Part shown: positions 25,932-39,304 of the stretch, in pieces | Numbering within the stretch: position 1 is the first letter of the stretch | How the letters are laid out: each line of letters begins with the position of its first letter | Assembly (NCBI GenBank): GCA_023374045.1 | Contig: CM041780.1 | Span: forward strand, 172,055,339 to 172,119,338 | DNA length: 64,000 bases | Reading direction: 5' to 3' | From: Limonium bicolor | Lineage: Eukaryota > Streptophyta > Magnoliopsida > Caryophyllales > Plumbaginaceae | Position numbers and translations under genes: made by a program | Notes under the pieces: model-generated | The model's database searches: none | The model's input: only the letters and a program-made list of their open reading frames with translations | What the model was told of the DNA's origin: nothing

Positions 25932-26570
25932 CTTTCTAACACCCCTATAATAATAAAACAACAGCGGAAAATAAACTAAAGGTGCTACAGATCGGGCTCC
26001 AAACACCCCGGTACCAACCTCACCAATTACAACCTTTACAATTAACTAAGTTACGGTCTGAACTTCGAGAAAACTTAACAAAACATAATAATAAAACACA
26101 TTCGCTCTCCACAAAACCTAGTCCCATCCCAAACGCTCATTCTCTTCGTGGCCACCTGTAAATCAATTCGTACCTGCAAGATGAAACCAAGCAGCCCACC
26201 CCGGGAGGGGTGAGTCAGTTCCCTGGAATGGAACTGGTACTATTCTCTAAAACAAAACTTTAATATAACTTGAGAACGAACAATAACTTGAAAACAACAC
26301 TTAAACAAAATAGCGAAACAAAACACCCTTTTAAAATACCAAGTCAAACATAACATTTCAAAGGAGACAAATAACAGAAGAGTAAAGTTAGTAAATAACA
26401 CCACACCAAGAGTTAGTGAACAATCATTACTTATGTTAGATCCATTTCCAAGTTTGGAGTAGAAAGACCCATGTAGTCACGAGGACTAGGAATGAATGAG
26501 AGAAAACCAAAACCAGCAACTCAAGAATGGAATGAAACCAACTGGGAGAGATGGCCCCCACCGCCAAGAA

Positions 26571-26709
26571 CGTCCATTAAGGACAGGGGATATACAGCCC
26601 CTTACTGTTAACTACGTCCTCTCGGGACAAGGGATATACAGCCCTTTACTGTTTAATATCAATGCCCCTATGGGCGAGGGATATACAGCCCCCTACTGTT
26701 TACATTAAA
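26571..26709. repeat. 48-bp minisatellite, copy in B 5' LTR
   Basis: Same three units as 19104-19242, with one base change seen just outside the last unit. All hairpins are kept. Confidence 0.8.
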
Positions 26710-27018
26710 GACGCGCGCACGTCGAAAGAAAGATTTCCAAGATTGACCTTTTCCAAAAATCCCGCTAAATCACCAACTACCCAGAGCAATACCAAAACAC
26801 TCAGTCCTACAGAGTGCAGAAGCGTAAACCCTAAGCAGCCAATGTCTAACGGGCAACCAAGTAGAAGAAACCAATACCCAAGTGAGTTCCACATCCAAGG
26901 CTCAGTTAGTCACACAAGCTGAGTCAGTCACACAACCATTTCTTATTTTTAGAAGTTCCTCTTAAAGTCAGTTAGCGTTTCCAAAACATTCCACAAGTCA
27001 ACCAGCAAAAATATCGTA

Positions 27019-27138
27019 GTACGAGAAATCGTACAAAACATTCCATAAAGTCCAAAACACGTCAAGCTGAGTACGAGAAATCGTACAAAACATTCCTTAA
27101 AGGCCAAAACACAACAAGCTGAGTACGAGAAATCGTAC
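27019..27138. repeat. GTACGAGAAATCGTAC hairpins, copy in B 5' LTR
   Basis: Palindromes at 27019-27034, 27071-27086 and 27123-27138, all perfect, although nearby bases differ between the two LTRs (for example ATCATAG versus ATCGTAG). Confidence 0.85.
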
Positions 27139-28488
27139 CTGGATAACGCTGTAGCAGCTCTAGACAACTTGCGTAAACAATCAACAGTACTCTGAAGAAT
27201 ATTAAAGGTAATCTATCATCAACAACTTATGCCCTAAGTCAAACTTAAATAGATTCCTCACTCTTATCCATACTATACTTAACCGTAGTTCTCACATTAA
27301 TACCTTTATATCTTAAGTGTATTTATATACTCAGTTAGTCTTAGAATCTCAATATCACCCTTAAGCTTAATACCTTTATTCCCCTAAATGTTTTATTTTT
27401 TTACACACATACTCTCTATAAACTATGTATAATCCTTTGTACTAAACTTCAATAAACTTAAGCCTTAAATACGTTTTAAATTGTTTTACAAAACCTAAGG
27501 TTTCAAAGGAATAACCTAATAAATTAATTTCCTTTATTGTATTCAGGATGGACAATATATCTACATAAAGTAGAATTATCAAAGAATTATATTCTGGTTC
27601 GTAAGTGAAATTGTTAATTATTTAATCTATTATGAAAAATCCCCATACCATATATTCAAATGACACATTAATATTCCCCGTGTCAAAAGGTAAATCCTTA
27701 TAGCCCCTTATGTAACTTAGTTCCTCTAAATAAAGGTTCAATGGTTTATGTATCAAATTTCTATTTATAAACCTTTTAGTAAATCTTTAACTATTATGTA
27801 CAACACTTATTATAAACTCACATCTTGAATATTAGTAATAAATGTATTTATATGGCTAACTAATTCTAAGAAACTTAAGGATTATTATTTAGAGTAATTT
27901 CCTAATCATAGTTTAATATAGTCTTATACCATAACCTTTTAATGATTTTGTCTCAAAATATTAAGTTATACTCAATACTATAAATATTAAGAAATGATTA
28001 AATCTAGACTTATTTATCCTTCACATTTAGATGTAAAAGTAACTCATACTTTATTATTGTTTATAGAATATGAACATTAAATGTAAAAGTATTTTTCATT
28101 TTTATTATCAAGATCTATTTGTGTAACATTTATGTAAACTAATTACAAATTTTCCTAAATTTCAACTTATTAATTTCTTAACCCAATTATAGGTTTACAT
28201 TGAGGACATTGACTAAATATATACATGTATTTTAATACTGTTTATATAAATCTTAGAAATTCAAGGGTAACTAAAAACTCAATTCATAACCATAAATTAA
28301 TACCACCTCATATAGTATTCTATTATTAGTATTATGTAGAGGTTTTATTTTAACTCATTAATTCCTGCATATTATATTTTCTATAAGGTATTTTATTTCT
28401 TTTATTTATTTATTTATCGTATATATATATATATCCTTCCTATTATATTTCTCACAAGGAATGTTATTTCCTTTATCTATTCTTATTG

Positions 28489-28530
<42 letters not shown>

Positions 28531-31049
28531 CCTACATATATTAAGATTTATCCAGAACACTCTTTAAGAAATTCTATTGTATTTAATTATACCTAATATC
28601 TTGTAGACATATCCAAAACTTATTTATGGTTTATAAAATAAAGTATTTCCCTTAGTTTTAGTTACACATATTAGCTTCCATATTATATATAACAAATAAA
28701 ATGTAGTTTAGTTAAATTCCTTGATTCACTATAAGTTACTTCTTAATTCCCTTTTATAAATGCGTAAAAATAATATAAATATATATTTGTTCCTTAGTTT
28801 ATTTAAAATGTTAACTCCCATATAATATAGTAAATAAAATGCAGGATAATTAAATTCCTTAATTTATATAAGTTCCTACTTAAGTAAGTAAATATACATA
28901 TATGTAAATAATTTCATTGCTCTTAAAAACTAATACAAAAACATTTATAAACTTACTGTTATAAAATGTTAATTTAGTTCCCTTTATTTTCCCCAGCTTA
29001 AAAGTTAATTAACAAACCATACTTTAATTTTTGATTACATTAAAAACCTTATATTATAGGTTATTCTTATGAAAAACTCATAAACACAATTTTAAAAACC
29101 CTTTACCATTGCCCAAAAATTCCCAAATTTAATATACAGTAACTATAACATTTTAGACATATTATAAAATTTTTATTTCATAAAAATATCTTTTTAATTT
29201 AGCCAGATAATTCCAGAAACGCCGTAACTTGTAAAAATCATAACTTATGTTTAAAAACTCCAAATCCATAATAATTTACATAAAAATAAACTACAAAATA
29301 AGGAATCTATGTTTAAAATTTCAAGTCAAAATACATTCGGGAAGGCACTTAAATTAATTAAACAAGTTAGGGTTTATTCCTGGAAACAATATAAAAACTT
29401 ATACACTTAAAATCGTGTGTTTTAATCGTGGCCGTCCATCTCTATTAACTGAGATCGAACGGCTCCTGCTGCGCGAGTTCTTCAGAGGGTTCAAAATCGA
29501 AACCGAGTACTAATTCGCCTATAGCTCTCGATCTACAGAACGAAATTCAACGATTCTTGTTTCTATGGATTCGTAATACAATTTCGGTTCCAATGATGCT
29601 AGTTTCCCCAATTATCATGCAGTAATCGTCGAGTTTCGAATTCAATTCGAAGGTTAGGGTTCATATCGGTTCCAGGGTTGATTTCGAATACAAATCTATC
29701 AAATTCTCTTAATATAGTACGTAATTGACACAATTGAAACATGGGTTAGGTCGGAATTGTAAAACCGGTTAGCATAATCGGAGGAATTGAAGAAAGCTCA
29801 CCGGAATTGCTCGAATCGAAGTGATTTCGAGATCGGGTTTCTGGAAAAATTCGAACTTCCGACCAGTTCGGGAAGCACACTTCGAGGATCTATAAGTTAT
29901 TGCACAGATCGAGTTAGGTTTTGATTTTGGGCTCATTAGAAAGATGACACTTAGATCTACACATTGATAACTAGAACTAATCCTAACACGCATTATACAG
30001 AAAGAAAATTGACCCGAAAGTTACGAGTTTACCTCTCTGTTTCGGTATGATTTTATGTGCTGGAAAATCCGAAACTTTGAGCGACTATAACTTCCAAACG
30101 GTTATGATTCAGGCTTGGGCATAAACATAAGAATTGTAGACGGATTAGAGATCTACACAACGAGCTAAAGAAATCGAAATTTGGTTGAAAGACGAGGAAG
30201 TTATGGCATGACGAACTTTACCTGAAATCGAAGTATAACTGGAATCTGGGTTACGACTGAGAAAGGTGCCAACTTGAGAACGACTTTCCCGTTGATGTGG
30301 ATGGAGTTAGGGCTTGTATGAGCTATGAATGTAAAGAGGGAATTAAGGAGAAGAGAGTGGTGAAGACGGCACTGGAAAATTCGAAGTAATGAGAGAGATA
30401 TGGCCGTCACAAGTTAGGTCAAAAACGGTTGTTTGCTGGAGAAAATCAAGGAGGTAAAAATCTGCTAAGTGTTGGGACGCACGAGAGGCTGACACGTGGC
30501 ACTTATGAAATTTTGGCTCTAAACTTCAAACTAGCATAACTTTGGCTAGGATGATCCGTTTTTGACGTTCTTTTTATCGATCTTCATGGTTTTCCATAAC
30601 CTATTTATTGGTATAGGTTTCATGGCCTGGTTTGACCATTCTCAAAAAGTCAACCCTAGCAAGGCTTAATAAGCTTTAAGGTTTCTAGAATTTTATATTG
30701 ACTTTCATATCTCAAAACAATGTTCCAACACTTCCCAAAATCTTTATAATATATATGGAGTGTTTAATAATTTTCCCAAGATTTATTGACTTATAAATCT
30801 TATTATTAAATTCATAATACTATATAATAATATATAATAATTAGGAGAAAACCCCTAAATACATTTCACAACCCCATATAATAATTTAATATTCATAATT
30901 CCATATAATAATTTAATATTCATAATTCCATATAATAATTTAATATTCATAATTCCATATAATAATTTAATACTTAATAGTATTATTAAAGGTTTAATAA
31001 AAGAAATCCCCTAAATTAATTTAAATTAATTTAGGGGGATTTCATAAAC

Positions 31050-31618
31050 AGTTGCCCCCGAGGGGGTCAGCACCTTTGCTGGTACGATTCTCTTATAGCC
31101 CCCAAGATAACGGGGCTACGACGACTACTTGTCGATAGCATGCGGTTGATTAAATACACAACATAAATAAGAAGTGCAATAAACATCAAACCACATAAGA
31201 ACAATCAGCGTTCGAACACAATGAACGACTTAAAAGTGTTCCCTTAGTATGCGAGTTAACCTTTTAACTCCTTAAGTTATGATTCCTCTTAATCTCAGTC
31301 CATTCTTACCTTACCTCAATCTTAATCCTTATATCAGTCTCAATATACCAACCGTTCTTTAAGTAGAATTGGTTGTATCTTATTTCAATGTTTATCTTTC
31401 TCGGGTCAAAAGTAACCCTAGCCAATGAGCTATTAACTCCATTGGTTAAATAAACAACTTATCTTAATTTTGGGATTTAGGTGATCCCACCGCACCATCT
31501 TAATCTTGCCTCCTACCATGGACCGTAATCCAAGGTGGTTGAGTCGAACATCGACTCTAGGCAACAAGTCCGAAGACAAGTCTCAAGCGGAAGCCGGATC
31601 TGATTTAGATACCGACCC
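31050..31618 (-). mobile_element. Solo LTR C, middle piece
   Basis: Continues LTR C between the end of element B and the start of E1. It holds the hairpin cluster of LTR C; the rest shows no gene. E1 is inserted after 31618 with GACCC (31614-31618) against AACCC (41915-41919). Confidence 0.82.
31055..31134 (-). other. Hairpin cluster h4-h3-h2-h1 in LTR C
   Basis: On the plus strand, in order: CCCCC/GGGGG (31055-31066), CAGCA/TGCTG (31068-31081, loop CCTT), TAGCCCC/GGGGCTA (31096-31118) and CGAC/GTCG (31122-31134). Read on the element's strand this is the same order as in LTR A, with several stems of different sequence. Confidence 0.6.
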
Positions 31619-31731
31619 TGTAACACCCCTCATAACAAATACGTAATAGTCGCTCACGTGAACAGGAAATAAAGGCGTCTCACAGCGGAAGGAATTACAG
31701 TAATAGAACTCACATGGGTGTTACTTGCCAC

Positions 31732-31749
31732 CACTCGCCCATACGAGTG
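31732..31749 (-). other. U5 hairpin hU, LTR E1
   Basis: CACTCG/CGAGTG closes CCCATA on the plus strand (TATGGG on the element's strand), 113 nt from the LTR 3' end. The box CAGCGGA is at 31683-31689. Confidence 0.55.
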
Positions 31750-32009
31750 ATGTAGTAGTACAACATCTTAACAAAAAACAAAAATACAATCCGCGGTGAC
31801 AACAAGATACCACCTACATGTCTATCTAAGTATCAAAGCACAACTACTGTGAGCATCTAAACATAATCCAAGTCTTACAACCCATTCCCAGTGGAATCAC
31901 TTAATACATAACGAGGTATGAACGGTAAATCCAAAATCAACATCGTCCTAACTACCCAGCCCCGCACTTCGGCTTCGACGTGTTCAGCAACCTGCACAAT
32001 AAGTGTAGT

Positions 32010-32054
32010 CTCAGCGATAGACGCTGAGTATGCCGGATCTGGACCCTATTGGTC
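32010..32054 (-). other. Hairpin cluster in LTR E1
   Basis: CTCAGCG/CGCTGAG (32010-32028) and GACC/GGTC (32042-32054, loop CTATT), in the place of h3 and h1 of LTR A. The h2 and h4 positions are not clearly paired. Confidence 0.45.
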
Positions 32055-34049
32055 ACTTGTCATTTTTTTAATCGTCTTGATATTAGATTGATTTCATGCT
32101 TTACCATTTTACAGATATAATAGATACTGTAACAGCATGCATGATTATATAATCATTCAACCAATCCAATCAGTCATATATGAATATACACAGTATTGTC
32201 ATACATCATACAATACAATAGCATTGAGAACTCATTCATCGTATGTTAACATCATCACGTAATACGTCACTCGGCCCTCCGGGCCTTCACATATCATTTG
32301 TTTTAGTTAGCACAGTCGGGCGTCAGTTAGGACAACCCGAAATATACTCACTTGGACAGTAGTCCCACGTACACACAAAGGTGCTCACTGCCCTGATCAT
32401 CCGAAGACTCTGGGACTTATTCACTTTGCCTTTGTAAAGGCGTCCATTTAGGTGGCCAAGGGCCTGGTGCCAACGGTAGCACACTCCGCCTGACGATCTA
32501 TCTAGGCTCGATCAGGATTAACTAGGGTAAACCCGATACGGGATAACCCAAGAGATCTCTACGCGCGACCAGCAGCCAGTGACTGTCTGGATTAAGGTAC
32601 ATCATCACATTCATTCGCACTCCACTGTTAACTTTGTTAGTTAGATAGTCAGTTACAGTTTTAGTTATAGAGAACATCACTTAATTTGTTGGCTGCCCAC
32701 TGGGTCTTACGCATGCCTAGAATTATTCTAGGTAGTATTCACGTTTGAGTCAAAGCTCTAGAGACCGACGTTGTCGTGTCCCGTTCCTAAGTGTTTTACT
32801 TAGGTTATAACTACATACTTGTATTACTTAGCGTATTAGGTCAAGCAACAGTGGTCACAATCACACATTTCGCATATGTAGTTTTGTATAAGTCGATCTA
32901 TAGTCGACGTAGTGTTAGTCCCGTAGGACGTTCGTGCATAGATAATTAATGCAGTAAACATAACTACACATCACACACATAAATCACATACATACATTCA
33001 CACAAGTTATTTATCAAACAAATCCGAGCCCAAGGAATTCCTCAGGACAACCCGGATCAAATCCCTTTACATACCGTACACCGTTGACTAGATTCGTGCA
33101 GTGCAGACCACTAGAGCTTTCGAGCGCGTACGTCGGGAATGCAATCTAGTAATACGAGGAATACTAAGCGTCAATCCATATGACAGCACAATTCGGTATT
33201 TCCGAATAACGTTTGAAATCCCAGTACTATGTCCCCAGACTTAACATTTGTTACTAGTTAAAGTATCTTTATTAATATTTTATAAACCCCTTACTCATTG
33301 TGTGAGTTAATTCTTGGTTTACATTAGAGTATGAACCTTACGTTATACACTTGTGGTACTTCACTAGGGTTTATTTATCAAACCAAAGTCTTATACTGAC
33401 CTTGGTATTTTATGTCGTTATAACTATAGTGTATAACTTTATTTCTTGGTACGTGTTTATCTTGTATGTATGCATTTAGCATAACAGTTTGAATAACTAT
33501 ATCCTTAGCCACATAATATTATTTGAGTTACATTTGTTCTATAATGTTATACGGTACGATATTTTATGTGTCACTAGACTTTATTACATGTGGCTTGGCA
33601 ACTTAGGAATGTATCGAAAATAATATACACATGTGCCACATTTGAGCTCCTTTATTATATACTTCCATCACTCACAAAACTACCACATAACTTATAATAT
33701 ATTGTAGGTATTTAACTTTATAACACCAAAAACCATGTGGTAAAATATAACCCAAGGTCTTTTCACACTTGTTTAACTATCGGTTACATATATATATATA
33801 TATGTACATCTAATTTCCTTTCACATCTCAAACTCACCATCCCACCATTTCTACTACAGATTAACAGATTTAGGAATGTATCACAACTTTACCTCCACTA
33901 TGAGCTTACTTATACAGTGAGAACAATCGATCTAAATTTCAGAGGCGAATCTAGGTGTACCACTACTTCATTGTTTCTGTTTAGGTTATTCCGGTTGCTC
34001 CTTAAACTTCCAATGGAAGCACCAGCCTAGTTCACTCTCCTAGGAGTAT

Positions 34050-36520
34050 CTTAGGTTCATTTATAACTCAATTCCACCCTCAGTACCTTCTGTAACAGGT
34101 TCATACAGCAAGCCATTCATTTCTGAAACAATTGGAAACTGATGCATTAAGTTTGATAAGTTATTCCTTTTCTGTTTTGACAGTTAACTTACAGCTTTTC
34201 TTTTCTGTTTTCTTTCAGGATGCTACACTTTAGTTAAGTGAATTAGCAAGATTTTAATCCCTTGAGCACTCAATGCAATCCCCTTAGACACTCTGCAACA
34301 TAGTTGTACAGAAACAAGGTTTCTGAAACTGCAACTAGAACAAAAATCGATGTATGCTCTTATGGTTCTCTCTGTCTGCTTCTTAAACTGAGCTATACTC
34401 CTCCTAGCTCTTTAGCCATTTAGTTAAATGTTTGTCGAGGTTTTAGACTCAAGAATAATCCTAAAGCAACTTCACTAATGCTACAGAAACGTGTGTACAC
34501 TGGAATTAGAGATGCAACAGAAAATCTGAAACTGCTACCCCCTTCTCTTCTGTTTTCTTTTCCTGTTGTTGATTTATGGGTTGGCTTTCAACTCTCCCTC
34601 ATTACCAACTCAAGTAGTTTAGGGTGTGGTAGTTTTTAAGTTCTCACAGAACCAAAATGACATAGATCACAACAAACAGAAAACTGAAAACAGAAACTAG
34701 ATCAATCTGAAACAGAAACAGAAACTGACACATCTCCTTCTACTTATGCTCTTTGTTTACAGACTGACTATCATTTCACACCAACTTGCTGTAGTTACTT
34801 AGTTGTGTGTTTTAGTATAGTTTGAACCACAAAACAACACTATAACTCCACTGTACAGAAAACTAAATAAAACCGAACCTGAAACATACTACCTGCTGTC
34901 TCTTCCACCTTCTCTTTTCTTTACTCATGAATTGATATTTCGATTCTCCCCCCAATCTTCTTACCCAGTCCGTTAAGTATTTAATCTAGGTTTCAACCCC
35001 CAAGGCAGATTCAAGACAATCTGCTACATCACCGATGGCAACTAGCCCTCTGAAATCAGAAACTGATGAAGGAAGAAAAAAACAATGAAGTGGAACTGGG
35101 CTTCTCTGGTTAGGCTTGCCTATGAATTTAGTTTCTGTCTTAAGCCTATATTTCCCTGTCATTTAACTTTGCGTTATTCAAGGTTCCAAGCCCTGAGAAG
35201 TTAATATACATAGAACACCATAGTTTCAGAAATGAAACTGATACTGTATGGTTTAATACCGAGACTGGGCAGAACCAAGAGGATTGCAGATCTGAAGTCA
35301 ATCTGTTATCTTATATTGTTTTATGTCTTCATGTGATTTTTAAACTCCAACCTAGTCTAACTCATATAGAACAGCACTTCAACAACTCTTTACACGGTCA
35401 AGGAGGTGTCTGAAAAAAAAACAGAAGCTTGAACTAATGCATGTCTTCATCTATCGTTCTTCTTTCAGTTTTCTTTGTTAAACTCACATTTCTTCTTTTT
35501 CCTTTATGCTTGCTTAAGCAATTAAGTGTCTTATTAAAGACTTGAATCCCAGCACACCCTTGGTATATCACGGGCACATCTAAAAACAGAAACTGGCCAA
35601 AGATGATAAAACTGGAGCAACACCTAAACTGATATTCTTTATTGTTCACTCATCTGTTCACTGTTCTCCCAAGTTACTTTCTTACTCAGTTAAGTGTCTC
35701 ACCCCAACTTTACTTCAAGAACAGACCTAAGATAACATGGTATGCACCTCTAAAGTCCTTTTACTCCAAATCTGTAAAACTAAGAGAAAGACAGAACCCA
35801 GAGGATGTGAACTGCTGCATTTCCTTCCCCACAGTTTTCTTCTGTTTACGCATCTGTCTTACTGTTTTATTTCTTGCTCTGGTTCCTACTTCCCATTTTG
35901 TTTAGCTTCCCAGTTAAGAGTCCTAGTATCGTTTTACATCCCTAGACAAATTCAGACATCGAAGTCTATGCCTCTGAAGTTACTTACTCTGAGCTGAAAA
36001 ATAAAAACTGAAAAACTGAAACAAAGAAGAAGAAACATAAACTGATATCCCCCTTGTGTCCCACAGTTTGTTCACGTTTCTGGTTTTGGGTTTTCCCTAG
36101 GTTGCTCAGCTACTCAGTTAAGCACCTTAGTACAGTTTTGATCATTAAAACAGATTCACCACCACACTGTTTAAGCTCTTGAAACGTTGTTATACAGGAA
36201 GGTCAGAATGACAGAACTGAACTCTAAAACTGATAAGTTCGCTTATCTGCTTATTCACAGTTGACTAACCGGTTTGTTTTTTCTTTCTTCCCAAAATACC
36301 TACAAGCTTAGTTAAGTGGATTAGCAAGGTGTTAAGTTCTTGCACCGACTTATTACCTTTACTTTACTCCTGAACTAATTTATACAGATAGGGAAACTTG
36401 CAGAATCTGCACCTGTTTTCTGTGTTAGTTTCTTTAGCCGGTACTTACAGAGATTATTTGAGCTAGTTTACTTGTTGCTTAGCTTTTATAAGTAGGCACA
36501 TTTGTTACACTTTGCAACAG
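34050..36520 (-). repeat. Degenerate ~190-bp tandem array in LTR E1
   Basis: A block containing AGTTAAGT...TTAGTA, then a pyrimidine-rich stretch and CAGAAACTGAAAC words, recurs at 34234, 34422, 34613, 34798, 34971, 35161, about 35345, 35517, 35686, 35910, 36113 and 36308. Spacing is 169-224 bp, mean near 188. Units are strongly diverged. The related array in E2 shows that it predates both insertions. Confidence 0.7.
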
Positions 36521-37388
36521 AACCCACTAGTACCTTACACAGTGTTTATTCCTCAAAACATCACGCAGGTAAAAGCTCTTGTTAGTTCAGAGATTTACTA
36601 CCTTAAGATTTTCCTTCCTTTCCTTCAGGATTGAAGCCGGTTCTCCCTGGTGAATCCCTGGCACAATGGGACTTCCAGCACCGTGGTCACTTGACGACTA
36701 CTGAGGAAAGTTATCCAGAGGTTACACTGTGATAACTCAGAGAAAAGGGCATGGGTTGGATCTATCTGAGATAGGTACGATCCTTACCTTGTTTTTTTCC
36801 TTCTACTGATAATGGCACAACAAGGAGAGTGTGTTTGGTCTTGTTCGCCAAGCTGAGTCCTACCCACTGATCTATTTCGTGAAGGGAGACAGGAAAGAAC
36901 AAGAGTTCCAGATCAGCTAGGATTATTGTGGGTAATAAATAAGAGGGCAGTGTGTAAGCTCAGTCTGATCGCACACACAAAACAGATGAAACAATGGTGT
37001 GGGAATCGGTCGAGGTTTACCTTGTTAAGTTTTGTTCTTCTTTGAAGCGGTGGTGGCTTGTTGCTCGTGGAGTTGATGCACTCTCCAGGGCTAGATCCCC
37101 AGATAGATTTATGCGGAGGTTGTAGAGGTAGTAATATTGACAGTAGATGCAACCAGTATTGAACAGAAGCGAAATGGAAAGGGAAGCTGAAGCCTACCTT
37201 ATGGGAAGTAGCAGCTGGCTGGTCTGCTTCATGCCTTGCGCATCGGAGATGGGTCCTCGCATGGAACAGAAGGTAGCTGGTGTAACACCCCAACCGCTAA
37301 TCCTATGCTTACCGTCTAATCATCCTATTAATCCTACGAGTTCGCAGCGGAATTATCACATACTTACTACGGCGGGTGAAACAATGCC

Positions 37389-37410
37389 GCTAACCGCCCA
37401 TACGGCTAGC
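37389..37410 (-). other. U5 hairpin hU, LTR A2
   Basis: GCTAACCG/CGGCTAGC (one mispair or wobble) around CCCATA, 108 nt from the LTR end. The box GCAGCGGA is at 37344-37351. Confidence 0.55.
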
Positions 37411-37781
37411 TAGGCTACTAATACTTACAGTCACGGTCTGATGAACATAGTGTACCGAGCTACTAATATAATGCATACTGAATACAAAATAACCTACTTA
37501 CATTCTTGGATCACCGAGTATTTAAAGTATTACATTACATCCTTTACCACACTTCCCAGAAGAATGAGTTTCTACCAATTACTCATCTATACCAATTCTC
37601 TTCCATCAATATCCAAAAAGGTGTACCCCATGGTACACCGGCTAATCAAAAGTTACAGCCATGTACTACTTAGTACACCCATCATAAAATTCATTGTTTA
37701 CAATCAAAAGAAGATAAAGAAATGGAACTAAGCCCTCAGCATCTTCATCCTTCACGAGTACCTGCGTGTAGTAAAAATGGT

Positions 37782-37846
37782 GCCCCAAGGGGCTCAGCAA
37801 ACGCTGCGTATAAACTCCGCATATACCGCGTGCTAGCTAGGGCACG
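37782..37846 (-). other. Hairpin cluster in LTR A2
   Basis: GCCCC/GGGGC (37782-37793), CAGC/GCTG (37795-37806) and CGTGC/GCACG (37829-37846) correspond to h4, h3 and h2 of LTR A. Relative to A, h2 changed CGTAC/GTACG to CGTGC/GCACG on both arms. Confidence 0.6.
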
Positions 37847-38819
37847 CCGACTATTTGACGTCCACTAAACATGCTGTTCATTTATTTCATACATACATGC
37901 TTTTCATACAACATACATGCTATACAATTCATTACACAATTCAAGGCAACAATACAAAGCACACATCTTACTTACCTTCACAAGGTTAGCCAAATTATGC
38001 ATCCGGGTTAATCGGAATGCTTTTACTCTTTTACTCATTACTTACTTTTTCTTACTAACAACTACTTACTTTCATTTACTTTACTTACTCATTCTTACTT
38101 ACTTACTTATACTCAAGTTAAGTCGTCGGGACCTCCGGCCCTGGGGACTACGCCGTCCCACCTCCGGGATTTACTTGACTCACCAATCCGGGATGCTACC
38201 CACTTAAGGGATTTGGGCCGCGGACCAGTTTAAGAGTCAGGAATTGGAGCCAACCTCTCGTGACTCCGCATCCTCACGCGTGGCCGAAACTATATCGGAC
38301 TTCTACTCATTCCAATTTAATTACCATTTTAAGTTAGGATGGTTAGCTTGTTAGGAATAAGTTAGAAGTCCAAACACAATAATAAACGGTCACAATACGA
38401 TACATCATACATACACACATTTATTATCATCCAAACATTTCATGAACTATACAAACTAAGATTTAAGAAATATTCACAACATACAACACTACATTTTCAC
38501 AAGTATGCATATTAACTCCGATTCGTGCATTTATCTTATTTGGTGATCAATTAGCACATAACACACAAATTAGAGTAACCAAGATAGCATACGGGGCATG
38601 AGGAATCCATACCGTTCACCGTTGCACGTGTTTCCAAACGTCCTCCGGTGTCACAAATCAAGTCCTATTATATACATACAATTGAATGATTAATTTACCT
38701 ATCATCAACTTAACTCCTACTTACTATGTCCTTACACTTCTTACACTACACTTTACTTACTTATTTTTCATTACTTAAGTTCACTTTCTTACTTAACTTT
38801 GGCATGCTTTCATACATGT

Positions 38820-38842
38820 ACATATATATATATATATGTAGG

Positions 38843-38881
<39 letters not shown>
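38820..38881. repeat. AT-rich dinucleotide run in A2
   Basis: Two (TA)n stretches separated by GTAGGTATA. The corresponding place in LTR A (9840-9905) is shorter and less regular. Confidence 0.85.
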
Positions 38882-38909
38882 TTAATTTAAATATTTATTT
38901 ATTTTTTTT

Positions 38910-39304
38910 GACCGGACCGGACTTGCGACCGACCTTGCAAGTCCGGTCCATTCCAGTAGCTCTCATTACCGAAATTCTTCTGGCCGACCGACCTTGCAAG
39001 TCCGGTCGCAAGGTCGGTCCATTCCAGTAAGTTTTGCTACAGGCAAATTTTAGCCCGACCGACCTTGCAAGTCCGGTCGCAAGGTCGGTCCATTCCAGTA
39101 GCTTAAATTTTTGAGTCGACCGACCTTGCAAGTCCGGTCGCAAGGTCGGTCCATTCCAGTAGGTTACAGACGGGGAAATTTTCTAGTCCGACCGAACTTG
39201 CAAGTCCGGTCGCAAGTCCGGTCGACTCCAGAAACTTTCCCGTCTTTGTAAATCTGGGCTCGACCGACCTTGCAAGTTTGGTCCCAAGGTCGGTCCGGCC
39301 CAGT
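38910..39304 (-). repeat. GACCGACC/GGTCGGTC box array in A2
   Basis: Five to six units of about 65-80 bp with GACCGACCTTGCAAGTCCGG, a second box and the spacer CCATTCCAGTA. Homologous to 9394-9808 but with changed inner words. Confidence 0.85.

Larger units (their letters stand above)
23596..25934 (-). mobile_element. Non-coding internal region of element B
   Basis: Reading on the minus strand from the PBS (25931) to the PPT (23601) there is no gag or pol. The longest frames, 75 and 64 codons, have no known motif. Two hairpin-PPT modules lie at the 3' end, 290 bp apart. The region is AT-rich with scattered GC islands (25040-25260). Confidence 0.85.
18468..31044 (-). mobile_element. Element B, complete non-coding LTR element
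   Basis: Two LTRs of 5128 and 5110 bp flank a 2339-bp internal region. The 5-bp duplication TAAAC is perfect (18463-18467 and 31045-31049). PBS and PPT put the 5' LTR on the right, so B is minus-strand. There is no gag or pol. With LTRs more than twice as long as the interior, B is an extreme LARD-like design. The LTRs are very similar by eye and differ mainly by small indels, so the insertion is fairly young. B interrupts solo LTR C. Confidence 0.95.
25935..31044 (-). mobile_element. 5' LTR of element B (right copy)
   Basis: Matches 18468-23595 along its whole length. The terminal TG is changed to TC on the plus strand (25935-25936), so one invariant end base is mutated. It contains the second copies of the hairpin cluster (26197-26236), minisatellites, AT run (28492-28524) and 27-bp repeat (30872-30968), and the CAGCGGA box at 25962-25968. 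Confidence 0.94.
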
